DNA of 64,000 bases from positions 2,568,001 to 2,632,000 of the forward strand of contig LT629302.1 in NCBI GenBank assembly GCA_900104375.1. The letters are read 5' to 3'. This document shows positions 47,583-55,392 of this stretch, in pieces. Under the pieces are notes generated by a model. The model made no database searches and was not told the DNA's origin. It saw nothing but the letters and a program-made list of their open reading frames with translations. The DNA comes from Flavobacteriaceae bacterium MAR_2010_188 (GTDB taxonomy: Bacteria > Bacteroidota > Bacteroidia > Flavobacteriales > Flavobacteriaceae). The position numbers and the translations under genes are program-made. Numbering within the stretch: the first letter of the stretch is position 1; the number at the start of each line of letters is the position of its first letter.

Positions 47583-48476
47583 TTAATTTTCTAAATCCTT
47601 TTTAAATTGCTCAATGACCATAACTGAATCCTTCACCTTAATTGTATAGGCAGTGCCTAAATGAATGGTTCGTTCTGCTGCCGCCCCGGCCAGTTCGATT
47701 TCTATCCTGGTATACTTTGGTACTTCATTCTTTTCTGTTATGGTATAGTAAACCGATGGATTAAAGGCATGCGTAAATCCGTTTGCCTGCTTTTCATAAC
47801 CCATGGTCTGTAATGCCGATTCCATTTCTGTAAACTCCTGCTCGGTAAGTTGCACATGCAATGATTTTAATTTCTTAAACAATTTAGATTGTGTAGCTGT
47901 GTCCCAAGAATTCATAAACTCCTGCATGGGCAAGCCATTGTTGATAAGCGAATCGTTAAAACCCCAGTTTTTATATGCTTGGGCTGAGTAGGATGTGAGT
48001 AGGGGAGTAAAATTTGGCTGAACCGGTCTGGTTGAATCTTTTTTTCTGTAAGGCATAATTTCCCCTAAGGAAAAATCTCCTCCCTCAAACGTATGCTTAA
48101 TTAAAGAATCCCGATAAAACTTCTTCCATCCAAGCAGCAAGGAATCGGCTTTCCCTGGTCTTCTGGTCTGGAAAATCATCACTCCACTTCCGGCTTTATC
48201 CGCCCAGTATTCTTTTGCTAGGCTAATATGTAGAAAAGCTTCCCTACCCGTAAGATAAATATCATAGCTGGGCTTGGAATACATAGTGGTATCCTGTGAC
48301 AAAACCGCAAATTCATTGGTAAGAAAACTGTCTTGCAGAATAGCATGGAATGCTGTGGAATCCAGGATAAGGTCAACATGCCCCAGATCGGACACGGGCA
48401 CAGGTAATAATTTTTGTTCCTTTTTGCAGGCACTTAAGCAGCAAGCTGTAAGAAGAATTGTAATGATCTGTTTCAT
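47583..48476 (-). CDS. Lipoprotein of unknown function (possibly DUF5829)
   Basis: Start taken as Met 48476, which gives MKQIITILLTACCLSAC, a clean lipobox; the longer ORF to 48530 has no such feature. The mature protein (about 280 residues) includes GHVDLILDSTAFHAILQDSF, SYDIYLTGREAFLHI and GSGVMIFQTRRPG. It resembles a VOC-like domain shared with the neighbouring lipoprotein and, from memory, the DUF5829 family; this is tentative. No catalytic residues can be named. Confidence 0.65.
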   Translation of the reverse strand: MKQIITILLTACCLSACKKEQKLLPVPVSDLGHVDLILDSTAFHAILQDSFLTNEFAVLSQDTTMYSKPSYDIYLTGREAFLHISLAKEYWADKAGSGVMIFQTRRPGKADSLLLGWKKFYRDSLIKHTFEGGDFSLGEIMPYRKKDSTRPVQPNFTPLLTSYSAQAYKNWGFNDSLINNGLPMQEFMNSWDTATQSKLFKKLKSLHVQLTEQEFTEMESALQTMGYEKQANGFTHAFNPSVYYTITEKNEVPKYTRIEIELAGAAAERTIHLGTAYTIKVKDSVMVIEQFKKDLEN

Positions 48477-48548
48477 AAAAATTGTTTTGGTTATTTGTTG
48501 TTTAGAGTTGACTGGAAATATTTTTTTCATTGTCTTTCATTTATGCAT

Positions 48549-49337
48549 TTACCATATTAATATTAAGGGTAACTCCGGTCGCAAATCTTTTCTTTGCTTT
48601 TGCCGACCATAATCAAATTCCAGTTCGGCATAATTCTCTGTAGCCCTTACAAACTTGAGCATAGGTACATTAGTGATGTATTTTTCTTTTGGCGGAATAG
48701 CATTTTTAGGTCCATACAACATGGCTTTCGTCAATATTTTAACCCCATTTGAATGGTCAAAAAGACCCGGTGATTGTTCTTTACTTTTTTGTACCCATTG
48801 GTCATGTCCCATATACGATGGAATTACAAAAAGATAAGTTGATAGTGTATCATCTTCATCTGTAATGTCATTAAAAAAACTACCTTCCTTTGCCCAACTA
48901 CCAGCCGGTTCCGGTGGCGATGCCCTATTTGGAATTGGAATGCTATCACCCACACCGGGTGCCCGTCTGAATGCGAAACCAAAAGGACTTACTGGATTGC
49001 CGGAAAACCATGTTTTATTCTTTGACTGTTGCAATGCTTCTTTTGAGGTATATGAAACTGAAACATCAACATAGAGTATTTCCAAGTAAGCATTCTCCAG
49101 TAGTATAGTTCTCGATGATTTGCCTTCACCTGTAATATGAAAGACTTTCGGATTAACAACAAATCCTGCTTCCGTCATTAACCTGATTGTTTCTTTACCC
49201 TCATCGGGAACCAAAAAATAGATGTGGTCAAGAATAATGGGAGATGGTTCGGGAGGAACAAATGCAGAAACTGCTTTTTTGTTGCTGCTGCAGGAAATTA
49301 GAAAACCCATGGTTAAAATCAGATATGAAAATTTCAT
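48549..49337 (-). CDS. VOC/glyoxalase-like lipoprotein
   Basis: From Met 49337 (MKFSYLILTMGFLISCSS) it is a lipoprotein of about 262 residues. The mature part starts ILDHIYFLVPDEGKETIRLM, the typical opening of a glyoxalase-like VOC domain, with YLEILYVD as the next strand carrying the usual metal-site Glu. Family members bind a metal and act on small organic substrates. The second half (YLFVIPSYMGHDQWVQKS) is less clear. It lies directly downstream of the amidohydrolase, 25 bases apart. Confidence 0.75.
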   Translation of the reverse strand: MKFSYLILTMGFLISCSSNKKAVSAFVPPEPSPIILDHIYFLVPDEGKETIRLMTEAGFVVNPKVFHITGEGKSSRTILLENAYLEILYVDVSVSYTSKEALQQSKNKTWFSGNPVSPFGFAFRRAPGVGDSIPIPNRASPPEPAGSWAKEGSFFNDITDEDDTLSTYLFVIPSYMGHDQWVQKSKEQSPGLFDHSNGVKILTKAMLYGPKNAIPPKEKYITNVPMLKFVRATENYAELEFDYGRQKQRKDLRPELPLILIW

Positions 49338-49362
49338 TGTTGTTTGTTTTTTATTGTACATT

Positions 49363-50442
49363 TTATTTTCCATGATGCCTATCGATTTCTTCCTTGCTTA
49401 ACTGAAGAAACCGGGCTGCATTATTATATAAAATATCTCTTTTTTGTTTGGGTGTAAGAAAATCTGCTTTTTCAATTATATCTATTCCAATATCCAGCAA
49501 TTCCGGCCATATCATCTGGTCTGATCCGAACATTATTCGATTACCAAAACCTGCTTCTATGATCCTTTTTATGTAGTTATAAAAAGCAGTGTTGTTCAGA
49601 TCTGAATTGATGCCGCTGATGTCTACATATACTTGAGGATGCACCCACATCAGCGCCAGCAGTTCGTCTATCATAGGCCAGGCAGCATGCATAATATAAA
49701 CTCTTAATCGCGGATGCTTTATCAGAACTTCTTCTAATAACAATGGGCTGTGTAATTTGGCTCTAACTTTTTCCCAGCCGGTGCCGGGCCAGTACGGTGC
49801 ACCCATTGGTGTAGGACCAATATGAATGCCAACTGGAATATTCAGTTCTTCCAACACCGCCCAATATGGGGCAAGTGAAGGATCATTGGGTGGTGTGCCT
49901 GCATACTGTGCCATTATTTCACCAAACACCTTGTACTTTCCCGAGCCAATCAACTTTCGAACAGAATCAGGTGATGGATTAGGACCACCACCTCTATATG
50001 CCAGACTTGAGATAATCCTGTCCGGTGCAGCGGCCTTCCATTGTTCGATCAATCTACCACTGGAAACAGCATAAACATTCCGGCGCCTCATTATTTCAAA
50101 TGTTTTATTCATTACATCTGCATCTGTTTTTTGCGACAGGATCAAACGTTTACAGGAAGTGTCTTTCATTAATGTTTCAAACCATTCAGCACCTGTAGCA
50201 GATACCGGCCATTCATCTACATGAATGCAATATGGTATCGGTGGAGGCCCGGCAAAGTTTGCATGATTAGAATGCATGTGCATGTCAATGATGGGCAGAG
50301 GATTTGTTTTGCTTGTAGTATTTATTTCGCTAGCTTTATTTTCAACATCCTTCTTATTTAAGGTTGTCTGACTTAAAGAAGTAGCTGTGTAAAATAGAAA
50401 GACCAAACAAGCAGAAAAATATTTTGCGATTCTACAATTCAT
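49363..50442 (-). CDS. Exported amidohydrolase (COG2159-type TIM barrel)
   Basis: I prefer Met 50442 (MNCRIAKYFSACLVFLFYTA signal peptide) over 50463. The metal-binding HxH is in IIDMHMHSN, the barrel strand His in IMHAAWPMIDELLALM and the catalytic Asp in IMFGSDQMIWPEL; ILYNNAARFLQLS closes the fold. The framework matches the frameshifted gene at 37.9-38.9 kb block by block, so the two are paralogues. Such enzymes use Zn or Mn to hydrolyse amides or decarboxylate acids; substrates cannot be inferred. This copy is intact. Confidence 0.9.
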   Translation of the reverse strand: MNCRIAKYFSACLVFLFYTATSLSQTTLNKKDVENKASEINTTSKTNPLPIIDMHMHSNHANFAGPPPIPYCIHVDEWPVSATGAEWFETLMKDTSCKRLILSQKTDADVMNKTFEIMRRRNVYAVSSGRLIEQWKAAAPDRIISSLAYRGGGPNPSPDSVRKLIGSGKYKVFGEIMAQYAGTPPNDPSLAPYWAVLEELNIPVGIHIGPTPMGAPYWPGTGWEKVRAKLHSPLLLEEVLIKHPRLRVYIMHAAWPMIDELLALMWVHPQVYVDISGINSDLNNTAFYNYIKRIIEAGFGNRIMFGSDQMIWPELLDIGIDIIEKADFLTPKQKRDILYNNAARFLQLSKEEIDRHHGK

Positions 50443-50466
50443 AATTAAAATGTTTGTTTCCATAAA

Positions 50467-50559
50467 CTATTTGTTAAAATAAAAAGAGGCGATTTCGTTT
50501 GCCATATCATTAATTAAAAAGTCATTATTCGTGTTATATCCTTTACTGTCGGCATTCGT
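50467..50559 (-). pseudogene. C-terminal relic of a beta-lactamase-fold hydrolase
   Basis: A 30-codon stretch reads TNADSKGYN, then DFLINDMANEIASFYFNK and stop. It matches the end of the serine hydrolase at 45.4 kb (SNVDEED and IGFF, then VNTVASFYFNK), including the identical last six residues. Upstream the frame is closed. It is a 3' stump of a deleted paralogue immediately in front of the amidohydrolase gene. Confidence 0.65.
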
Positions 50560-50764
50560 TTATATTCGTTTTTGAATGCTTCCGTCTTTTATTTCCATTC
50601 ATCATATGTTCTTTTTTATGTTTTCTACATGATTACTTCCACTTTTAGACACTAGGTATATCCACCACTCTTTTTCTGGCCTGCTGCGGTTTTCGTTTTG
50701 TTATATCTATCTATTATTTTTAACAACAATTTTTTAGGTTCGGTTATGTAATAGTTTTTTTATA

Positions 50765-51496
50765 TCAGCCTTTTATAACTGTTTCTAAAAAAGTCTGTAC
50801 TATTTCTGATCTTCCCAAAGGTTCTAGGAAACAGGTAAATAAATTTACCGCAACCGCAAGATAGGTCGCGGGATGTTTAAGTTTATGGTACTTCCATGCC
50901 GCAAGTAAGAGCAACCCAATGATGATTGCTTGGGTTAGATATAGAGGTAGCATAATGTGAATATTTGGCCAATCTTCAATATGAATTTTAACATAGAGAT
51001 TTTGTATCCCACGGCCCAAGGCGGGCATCATGATCAAAAAAACTGTTGATATCAGCCACCAAGCATGATCTTCCAAGCTTTTCCTCTTGATAATACTTTT
51101 TATCACCGCAAAGCCGAAGGCAATGATCATTACAAATTCGACAGCAGCAACTCCCATAAAGAACCAATCTTTAAAAGGACCGAACCTCTCTGGCATTTCC
51201 AATGAGTTTTGTGCATTTAGAAGGTCTCTATGTAGCATACTAAATGCTGTAATACTAACGCCGCCGGCCAAAAACATGCCTATGATGCCGTTGGTACGAT
51301 GCAGTGCCATTTTTCCATGCGTGGCAAAATAGGGCTGGATGATTAAATAGAGGTACCAAATGGTTCCGGTCCAATAATGTATATGAACAGACCAAGCATT
51401 ATCAGTAAAATCTCCCCAATAATCTTTATAGATTCCCAATTGCATGATCACCATCGGAATGATCATCCATTTATATAGGTCTTTATATTTTACCAT
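50765..51496 (-). CDS. Multi-pass membrane protein of unknown function
   Basis: The 243-residue protein has about seven helices (about 10-25, 45-62, 70-90, 112-132, 145-165, 180-200, 205-222). Conserved-looking histidines sit near membrane ends (HIHYWTGTIWYLY, ATHGKMALHRTNG, DHAWWLIST, HIMLPLYL), reminiscent of haem- or metal-binding membrane proteins such as DUF2306-type families. That comparison is weak. It is the first intact gene of the hydrolase cluster, next to two relics. Confidence 0.7.
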   Translation of the reverse strand: MVKYKDLYKWMIIPMVIMQLGIYKDYWGDFTDNAWSVHIHYWTGTIWYLYLIIQPYFATHGKMALHRTNGIIGMFLAGGVSITAFSMLHRDLLNAQNSLEMPERFGPFKDWFFMGVAAVEFVMIIAFGFAVIKSIIKRKSLEDHAWWLISTVFLIMMPALGRGIQNLYVKIHIEDWPNIHIMLPLYLTQAIIIGLLLLAAWKYHKLKHPATYLAVAVNLFTCFLEPLGRSEIVQTFLETVIKG

Positions 51497-51631
51497 TTTT
51501 TGTTATCATGGATTTTGATTTTAGTTTATTTCCCATCATGGGTTGGCAATCATTAAATTCGTTTTTAGATTCTTGCATTTTTTATGACCGTCTCACGTGA
51601 AAGCGTATTGGAAATGTCATCCAATGGATTT

Positions 51632-51742
51632 TTATTGAGCAATCAGGTTTCTGATCTCCTGTTCGTCGTTTGCATTGTTTTCGGCACAGCTGAACATAAA
51701 AATTACTGCTAAATACAGGTAATAAATTTTGAATGTTTTCAT
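51632..51742 (-). pseudogene. Truncated NTF2-like lipoprotein
   Basis: ATG 51742 encodes 36 residues: MKTFKIYYLYLAVIFMFSC with a lipobox cysteine, then AENNANDEQEIRNLIAQ and TAA. The NDEQEIRNLIAQ opening is typical of DUF4440/SnoaL-like domains, which then should continue for about 110 residues, so the gene is cut by a nonsense mutation or deletion. It lies first behind the element-B promoter. Confidence 0.55.
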
Positions 51743-51832
51743 AAGGGTTGTTGGTAATGATTAATATTATTTTAAAATCGAAAATGGATTTTGCGTTTCA
51801 AATGATAGGAAATACTCCAAAAACATTCTTAG

Positions 51833-51876
51833 TAAAATTGCAACTATATAGATTACAAGTCAATACCGAGAATGGG
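51833..51876 (-). promoter_or_regulatory. Shared element B: CCCATTCTCGGTATT, N21, CAATTTTA
   Basis: The 15-mer (51862-51876) is identical to element A, with the same 21-base spacing to a -7-like box (51833-51840). A further match, AATGTTTTTG, follows at the same place in A and B. It points into the hydrolase cluster, about 90-135 bases before the truncated lipoprotein. Confidence 0.65.
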
Positions 51877-51945
51877 GGAAATTAATACAGTAATGATTGT
51901 TATACTTTTTTATGAAATCAGAAAAACTTGACAATAAGGTCTCTG

Positions 51946-52158
51946 TTAAGAATGTATTCTCAATCGATTTTTTATACAGAAAGTGTTTGGTTTTGAAAAG
52001 GGATCACTAATAAATTGTAAAACCATATTCTCAATACAGTCATCTGAATGAATTGCGGCGTGTAAGGCCCTAGGAACGGTTATGTGAAAACCATTTTTCA
52101 ATGTTTCAAGTGCAATACACCAAATAAAAGGAATAACGCAAATAAGCTTTGTTCTGCC
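51946..52158 (-). pseudogene. C-terminal relic of a TAP-like alpha/beta hydrolase
   Basis: A 70-codon open stretch without a start ends in TAA at 51946. It contains ALETLKNGFHITVPRALHAA, then CIENMVLQFISDPFSKPNTF and CIKNRL. It aligns with the last 55 residues of the hydrolase at 34.4 kb (QTLPNGYLITIP, CFDKMVINFLNKPYIRPDSA, CIEQML), keeping both cysteines and the P-x-x-x-P spacing. It is a remnant of a second copy at the upstream edge of the cluster. Confidence 0.7.
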
Positions 52159-52258
52159 CTAATCAAAACAAGGAAAGTCACCTATCCTTTTTCTAGATGT
52201 CGTGTAAAACTGCCATTCTATCCTTGACAATAGTCTTTCTATTTTAAATGCATTTTTT

Positions 52259-52891
52259 TTATAAAAGTCGTTCCTGAAGGGCTTTTGCAACCGCCTCGGT
52301 ACTCGAATGCACGTGAAGCTTGGCGTAGATATTTTTCATGTGTGTTTTGACAGTTTCTACAGAAACATCCAATTCTTCAGCAATCATTTTATAGCTGTTG
52401 CCTAAAGTCAATTGTAGCAAGACCAACTTTTCTTTTTCAGTCAAACTGTAATCCAATGGAGTGGAAGGCAGTAGGTTCATTTTAAATAATTGTAATACCC
52501 GACGAGCAATGGAAGGCGTCATGGGTGCGCCACCGTTTTGGGCGTCTTTCAATGCTTCTATATATTCTGTGGGTGAACTTGTTTTTAAAATATATCCTGA
52601 TGCACCAGCACAGATAGCTCTAAATATGGAATCATCATCAGAAAAAACGGTTTGAATGAGCACATGAATTTCCGGGAAGTTGTCCTTGATGATCTTTGTG
52701 GCCTCAATACCCGAAATACCAGGCATTTCAATATCCATCAAACAAATATCGCAGTCCGTTTCCGATAAATTTTTGAGAAGATTTTTGCAATTAGGGAACG
52801 CACCCTCACAATGAAATTCTGGGGTCAAATCAATCAAAAATTGCAAGCTTTCGCGCAAATGTTTGTTGTCTTCAAAAATGCAGATGTTCAT
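52259..52891 (-). CDS. LuxR/NarL-type response regulator
   Basis: A 210-residue DNA-binding regulator. The receiver domain (1-120) begins MNICIFEDNKHLRES with acidic residues, phospho-acceptor Asp53 in LMDIEMPG and the conserved Lys in LKTSSPTEY. The LuxR HTH (about 145-205) reads LTEKEKLVLLQLTLGNSYKM and VSVETVKTHMKNIYAKL. It follows the kinase gene by 70 bases and is its obvious partner. The gap contains element C, so the regulator probably has its own, possibly autoregulated, promoter. Confidence 0.96.
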   Translation of the reverse strand: MNICIFEDNKHLRESLQFLIDLTPEFHCEGAFPNCKNLLKNLSETDCDICLMDIEMPGISGIEATKIIKDNFPEIHVLIQTVFSDDDSIFRAICAGASGYILKTSSPTEYIEALKDAQNGGAPMTPSIARRVLQLFKMNLLPSTPLDYSLTEKEKLVLLQLTLGNSYKMIAEELDVSVETVKTHMKNIYAKLHVHSSTEAVAKALQERLL

Positions 52892-52908
52892 CGTTTGAAA
52901 ATTATCTA

Positions 52909-52952
52909 CAAGTATAACTATTCAAGACCGTCTGTGAAATCCCGAAATTGGG
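52909..52952 (-). promoter_or_regulatory. Shared element C: CCCAATTTCGGGATT, N21, TATACTTG
   Basis: The 15-mer (52938-52952) matches A and B at 12 of 15 positions and has the same 21-base spacing to a box (52909-52916) close to TAnnTTTG. It ends 18 bases before the response-regulator ATG, so the leader would be very short. It lies between the kinase stop and the regulator start. Confidence 0.65.
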
Positions 52953-52961
52953 GGATATAGG

Positions 52962-54968
52962 TTATGACAACGGAAAACTTAAATCCACGGTTGTTCCAAT
53001 TTTTTGACCCGAAACTATCTTGAGTTCACCTTTCAATTCGTTCGCCCTACTCTTCATGTTATCAAGCCCATTGCCCTTTAGAACGGTACTTTCATTAAAT
53101 CCAATACCCTTATCTTCTATATGCATGTGCAGCTTTTTGTTTTGAACCGCAATGATGATGTTCAAAGCAATCGCTTCGGCATATTTAACCGAATTGTTTA
53201 CGGCTTCCTTAAAAATAAGGAACACATTTTTGTTTTGCTGCATGGATAGATGGAGTGTGTCTAAATCGTCCGCGGAAAAGGTATACGACATTTTGCGCGC
53301 CTGGCACAAATCGTGTAAAAATCTTTCCATACGTTCTTTAAGACGTGTATGTTCTTGGGGTTTGAGCATCCATACGATATCGCTCATTTTATCCATCGTT
53401 TCTTGTGCATTGGTACTGACTTTTTTTAAAATTTCTTCTCGGTTTGCCAAAGTTTTATCGCCAGCCATTTTGCTGAGGAGATAGATACTGCTTAAAGAAC
53501 TACCGACCTCATCGTGTAAATCTGCGGCAATCTGGTTCCTGAACTGTACTTCCTTCATCCGTTGTTTTAATTTATTTCTGTATAATAACATCCATATACC
53601 CAACGAGATAAATAAAATCGGAATTCCAAATAGGAAAAGCCAAAATCGCTGTTGCTTTATCTTTTCCGACGTAATTATTTTGTCCTTTTGTAGCAGAGCG
53701 ATTTGTTTTTCGTTATTGGCTTTATTATAATTTTCCTCGATTGTCTTAAACTTAGCCTGAATTTCGTTATTCCTTATACTATCATTTAGTGCCACATATC
53801 GGTTTGTGTAGTCTAAAGCTTTTTCATATTGTTTAATGCCGAGATAATAGGTTGCCAAGTTCTTATATGCCGCAGCCTCTTTGCTAACAGATCCCATATC
53901 CTTAAAAATCTGAATGTTCTCTAACATACTATCCTGAACGATACTTTCTTGGACATTCGCCTTTTTCAATGCTAAAATTTCGAGATCTGTTGAATACATA
54001 GAAGCATTGTCTCCTAAATTTTTTGCTAGCTCTTTACTCTTCACAAAATAATTAAGAGCAGAATCATGGTCATTTTTGAAAGCGTATACTTTACCCAAAT
54101 GTTGATTTATTTTAACCTCGTCTGTAGAAAGTTTTAATTCCCTGCTTATCGCAAGAGCGTTAAAATAATGTTCCAGCGATTTATCATAATTCTTTAATCC
54201 CATATAAATCCTTCCAAGAGATTGTTCTGCATTTCCTAAACCACGTTTATCTTGGAGCTCTTCCTTAAGCATAATTGACTTATTTATGTATTGTAGAGCA
54301 GAATCAAAACGATTCATTTCTATATAACATTCACCTATATTTTGATAACAAAATGATTGACCTTTCTGGTTTTTGATTTCATCAAAACCTTCTAGCGCTT
54401 TTAGATAATAAGTTAGTGCCATGCTAAAATCCGATAGTCCCAAATAACTATTTCCAATATTAATGGCTTGTCCAGACGCTGCAGAGAGATTAGATCTGCT
54501 TAAGGAGATTTCGTAAGATTTGATGAAGTTGGGAAGCGCCTCCTTCACCCTGCCGCTTTTTTTGTAAAATAAACCTACGGTAGAGTAGTAATTTCCCTTA
54601 ACGATATCTGCATCTATACCAACAGCACCATCAGATAAATCTTTTAATGCCTTGAGATAAATCATTGCACTATCAATCTGCCCCTGATTCTGATTTATGC
54701 TAAGAAGTTGGGAATAGGTTGAGCTCAAATACCGCTGATTGTTGGTTTTTTGGCCTAGATATTTTGCTTTCCATAAATAGAATTTCGCCTGCTCGACATC
54801 TGTTCTAACATATTCCATAGAAATATTGTTCATTGCCTTTAAAACATCATTTTCTTGGTTGCCAGTTGAAATAACCTGCTTAAGACTATCAATCTGTGAT
54901 TGTTGAGAGTGGCAAATAAAAGGAATCACAAAAATTACGAAGAGGCTAAAAACATTGTAAGATTTCAT
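52962..54968 (-). CDS. TPR-sensor histidine kinase (HisKA_3 type)
   Basis: Start taken at Met 54968 (MKSYNVFSLFVIFVIPFICH signal peptide), 668 residues. A periplasmic array of about nine TPR repeats (about 30-400; SYLGLSDFSMALTYYLKALE is typical) is followed by a coiled-coil linker and a transmembrane helix (about 440-463). The dimerisation/phosphorylation helix has DLHDEVGSSLSS with the phospho-His at about 485, and the HATPase ends with GNGLDNMKSRANELKGEL. It is the partner of the LuxR regulator downstream. The signal is unknown, but TPRs suggest peptide or protein sensing. Confidence 0.95.
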   Translation of the reverse strand: MKSYNVFSLFVIFVIPFICHSQQSQIDSLKQVISTGNQENDVLKAMNNISMEYVRTDVEQAKFYLWKAKYLGQKTNNQRYLSSTYSQLLSINQNQGQIDSAMIYLKALKDLSDGAVGIDADIVKGNYYSTVGLFYKKSGRVKEALPNFIKSYEISLSRSNLSAASGQAINIGNSYLGLSDFSMALTYYLKALEGFDEIKNQKGQSFCYQNIGECYIEMNRFDSALQYINKSIMLKEELQDKRGLGNAEQSLGRIYMGLKNYDKSLEHYFNALAISRELKLSTDEVKINQHLGKVYAFKNDHDSALNYFVKSKELAKNLGDNASMYSTDLEILALKKANVQESIVQDSMLENIQIFKDMGSVSKEAAAYKNLATYYLGIKQYEKALDYTNRYVALNDSIRNNEIQAKFKTIEENYNKANNEKQIALLQKDKIITSEKIKQQRFWLFLFGIPILFISLGIWMLLYRNKLKQRMKEVQFRNQIAADLHDEVGSSLSSIYLLSKMAGDKTLANREEILKKVSTNAQETMDKMSDIVWMLKPQEHTRLKERMERFLHDLCQARKMSYTFSADDLDTLHLSMQQNKNVFLIFKEAVNNSVKYAEAIALNIIIAVQNKKLHMHIEDKGIGFNESTVLKGNGLDNMKSRANELKGELKIVSGQKIGTTVDLSFPLS

Positions 54969-55133
54969 AACTAACTGGTAATTACAATCAACCAATGAAA
55001 ATTACCATTTATTTCAGTTGAAAAATAAACTCAGTTAGGATTTTTTAGTAGAATTTGTTTTGAGACTATTCTATCTTAAAAAATAGATCCAGATATTCAG
55101 AAATGGCGGTAGTAAAAAGTCCTAAAACAAAAA

Positions 55134-55157
55134 ATCCCAACCTAAAAAGATTGGGAT
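55134..55157 (-). terminator. Terminator of tRNA-Gln
   Basis: ATCCCAA and TTGGGAT form a stem; on the minus strand it is followed by TTTTTTG. It lies 13 bases past the tRNA 3' end. Confidence 0.85.
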
Positions 55158-55169
55158 AAATTGTTAAGT

Positions 55170-55241
55170 TGGCCTACTAGGGCTCGAACCTAGACTCTTC
55201 TGGACCAAAACCAGACGTGTTGCCAGTTACACCATAGGCCA
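55170..55241 (-). tRNA. tRNA-Gln (anticodon TTG)
   Basis: The 72-base minus-strand gene begins TGGCCTA and ends TAGGCCA, pairing as the acceptor stem. The D arm (GGTGTAACTGGCAACA), the anticodon stem TCTGG/CCAGA with the loop TTTTGGT and the T arm (GGTTCGAGCC) are all present. CCA is not encoded. It has its own terminator. Confidence 0.96.
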
Positions 55242-55392
55242 TTACCTATTTGAGGCTGCAAATTTAAGACAAACTTTCACTTCCGCAAATGAATTGATTA
55301 AAAATAATCCTTTTTACCTAACCTTAACTTAAAAACAAAACCGTTTCGCTTAATTATTAGTAAATTCGCGGCAATTACAACTAAATTAGCTT

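Noticed and set aside
33801-55241. Integration of the hydrolase region as an island at the tRNA-Gln 3' end
   Set aside because: The tRNA 3' end faces the region, but there is no integrase and I find no copy of the tRNA end at the far boundary.
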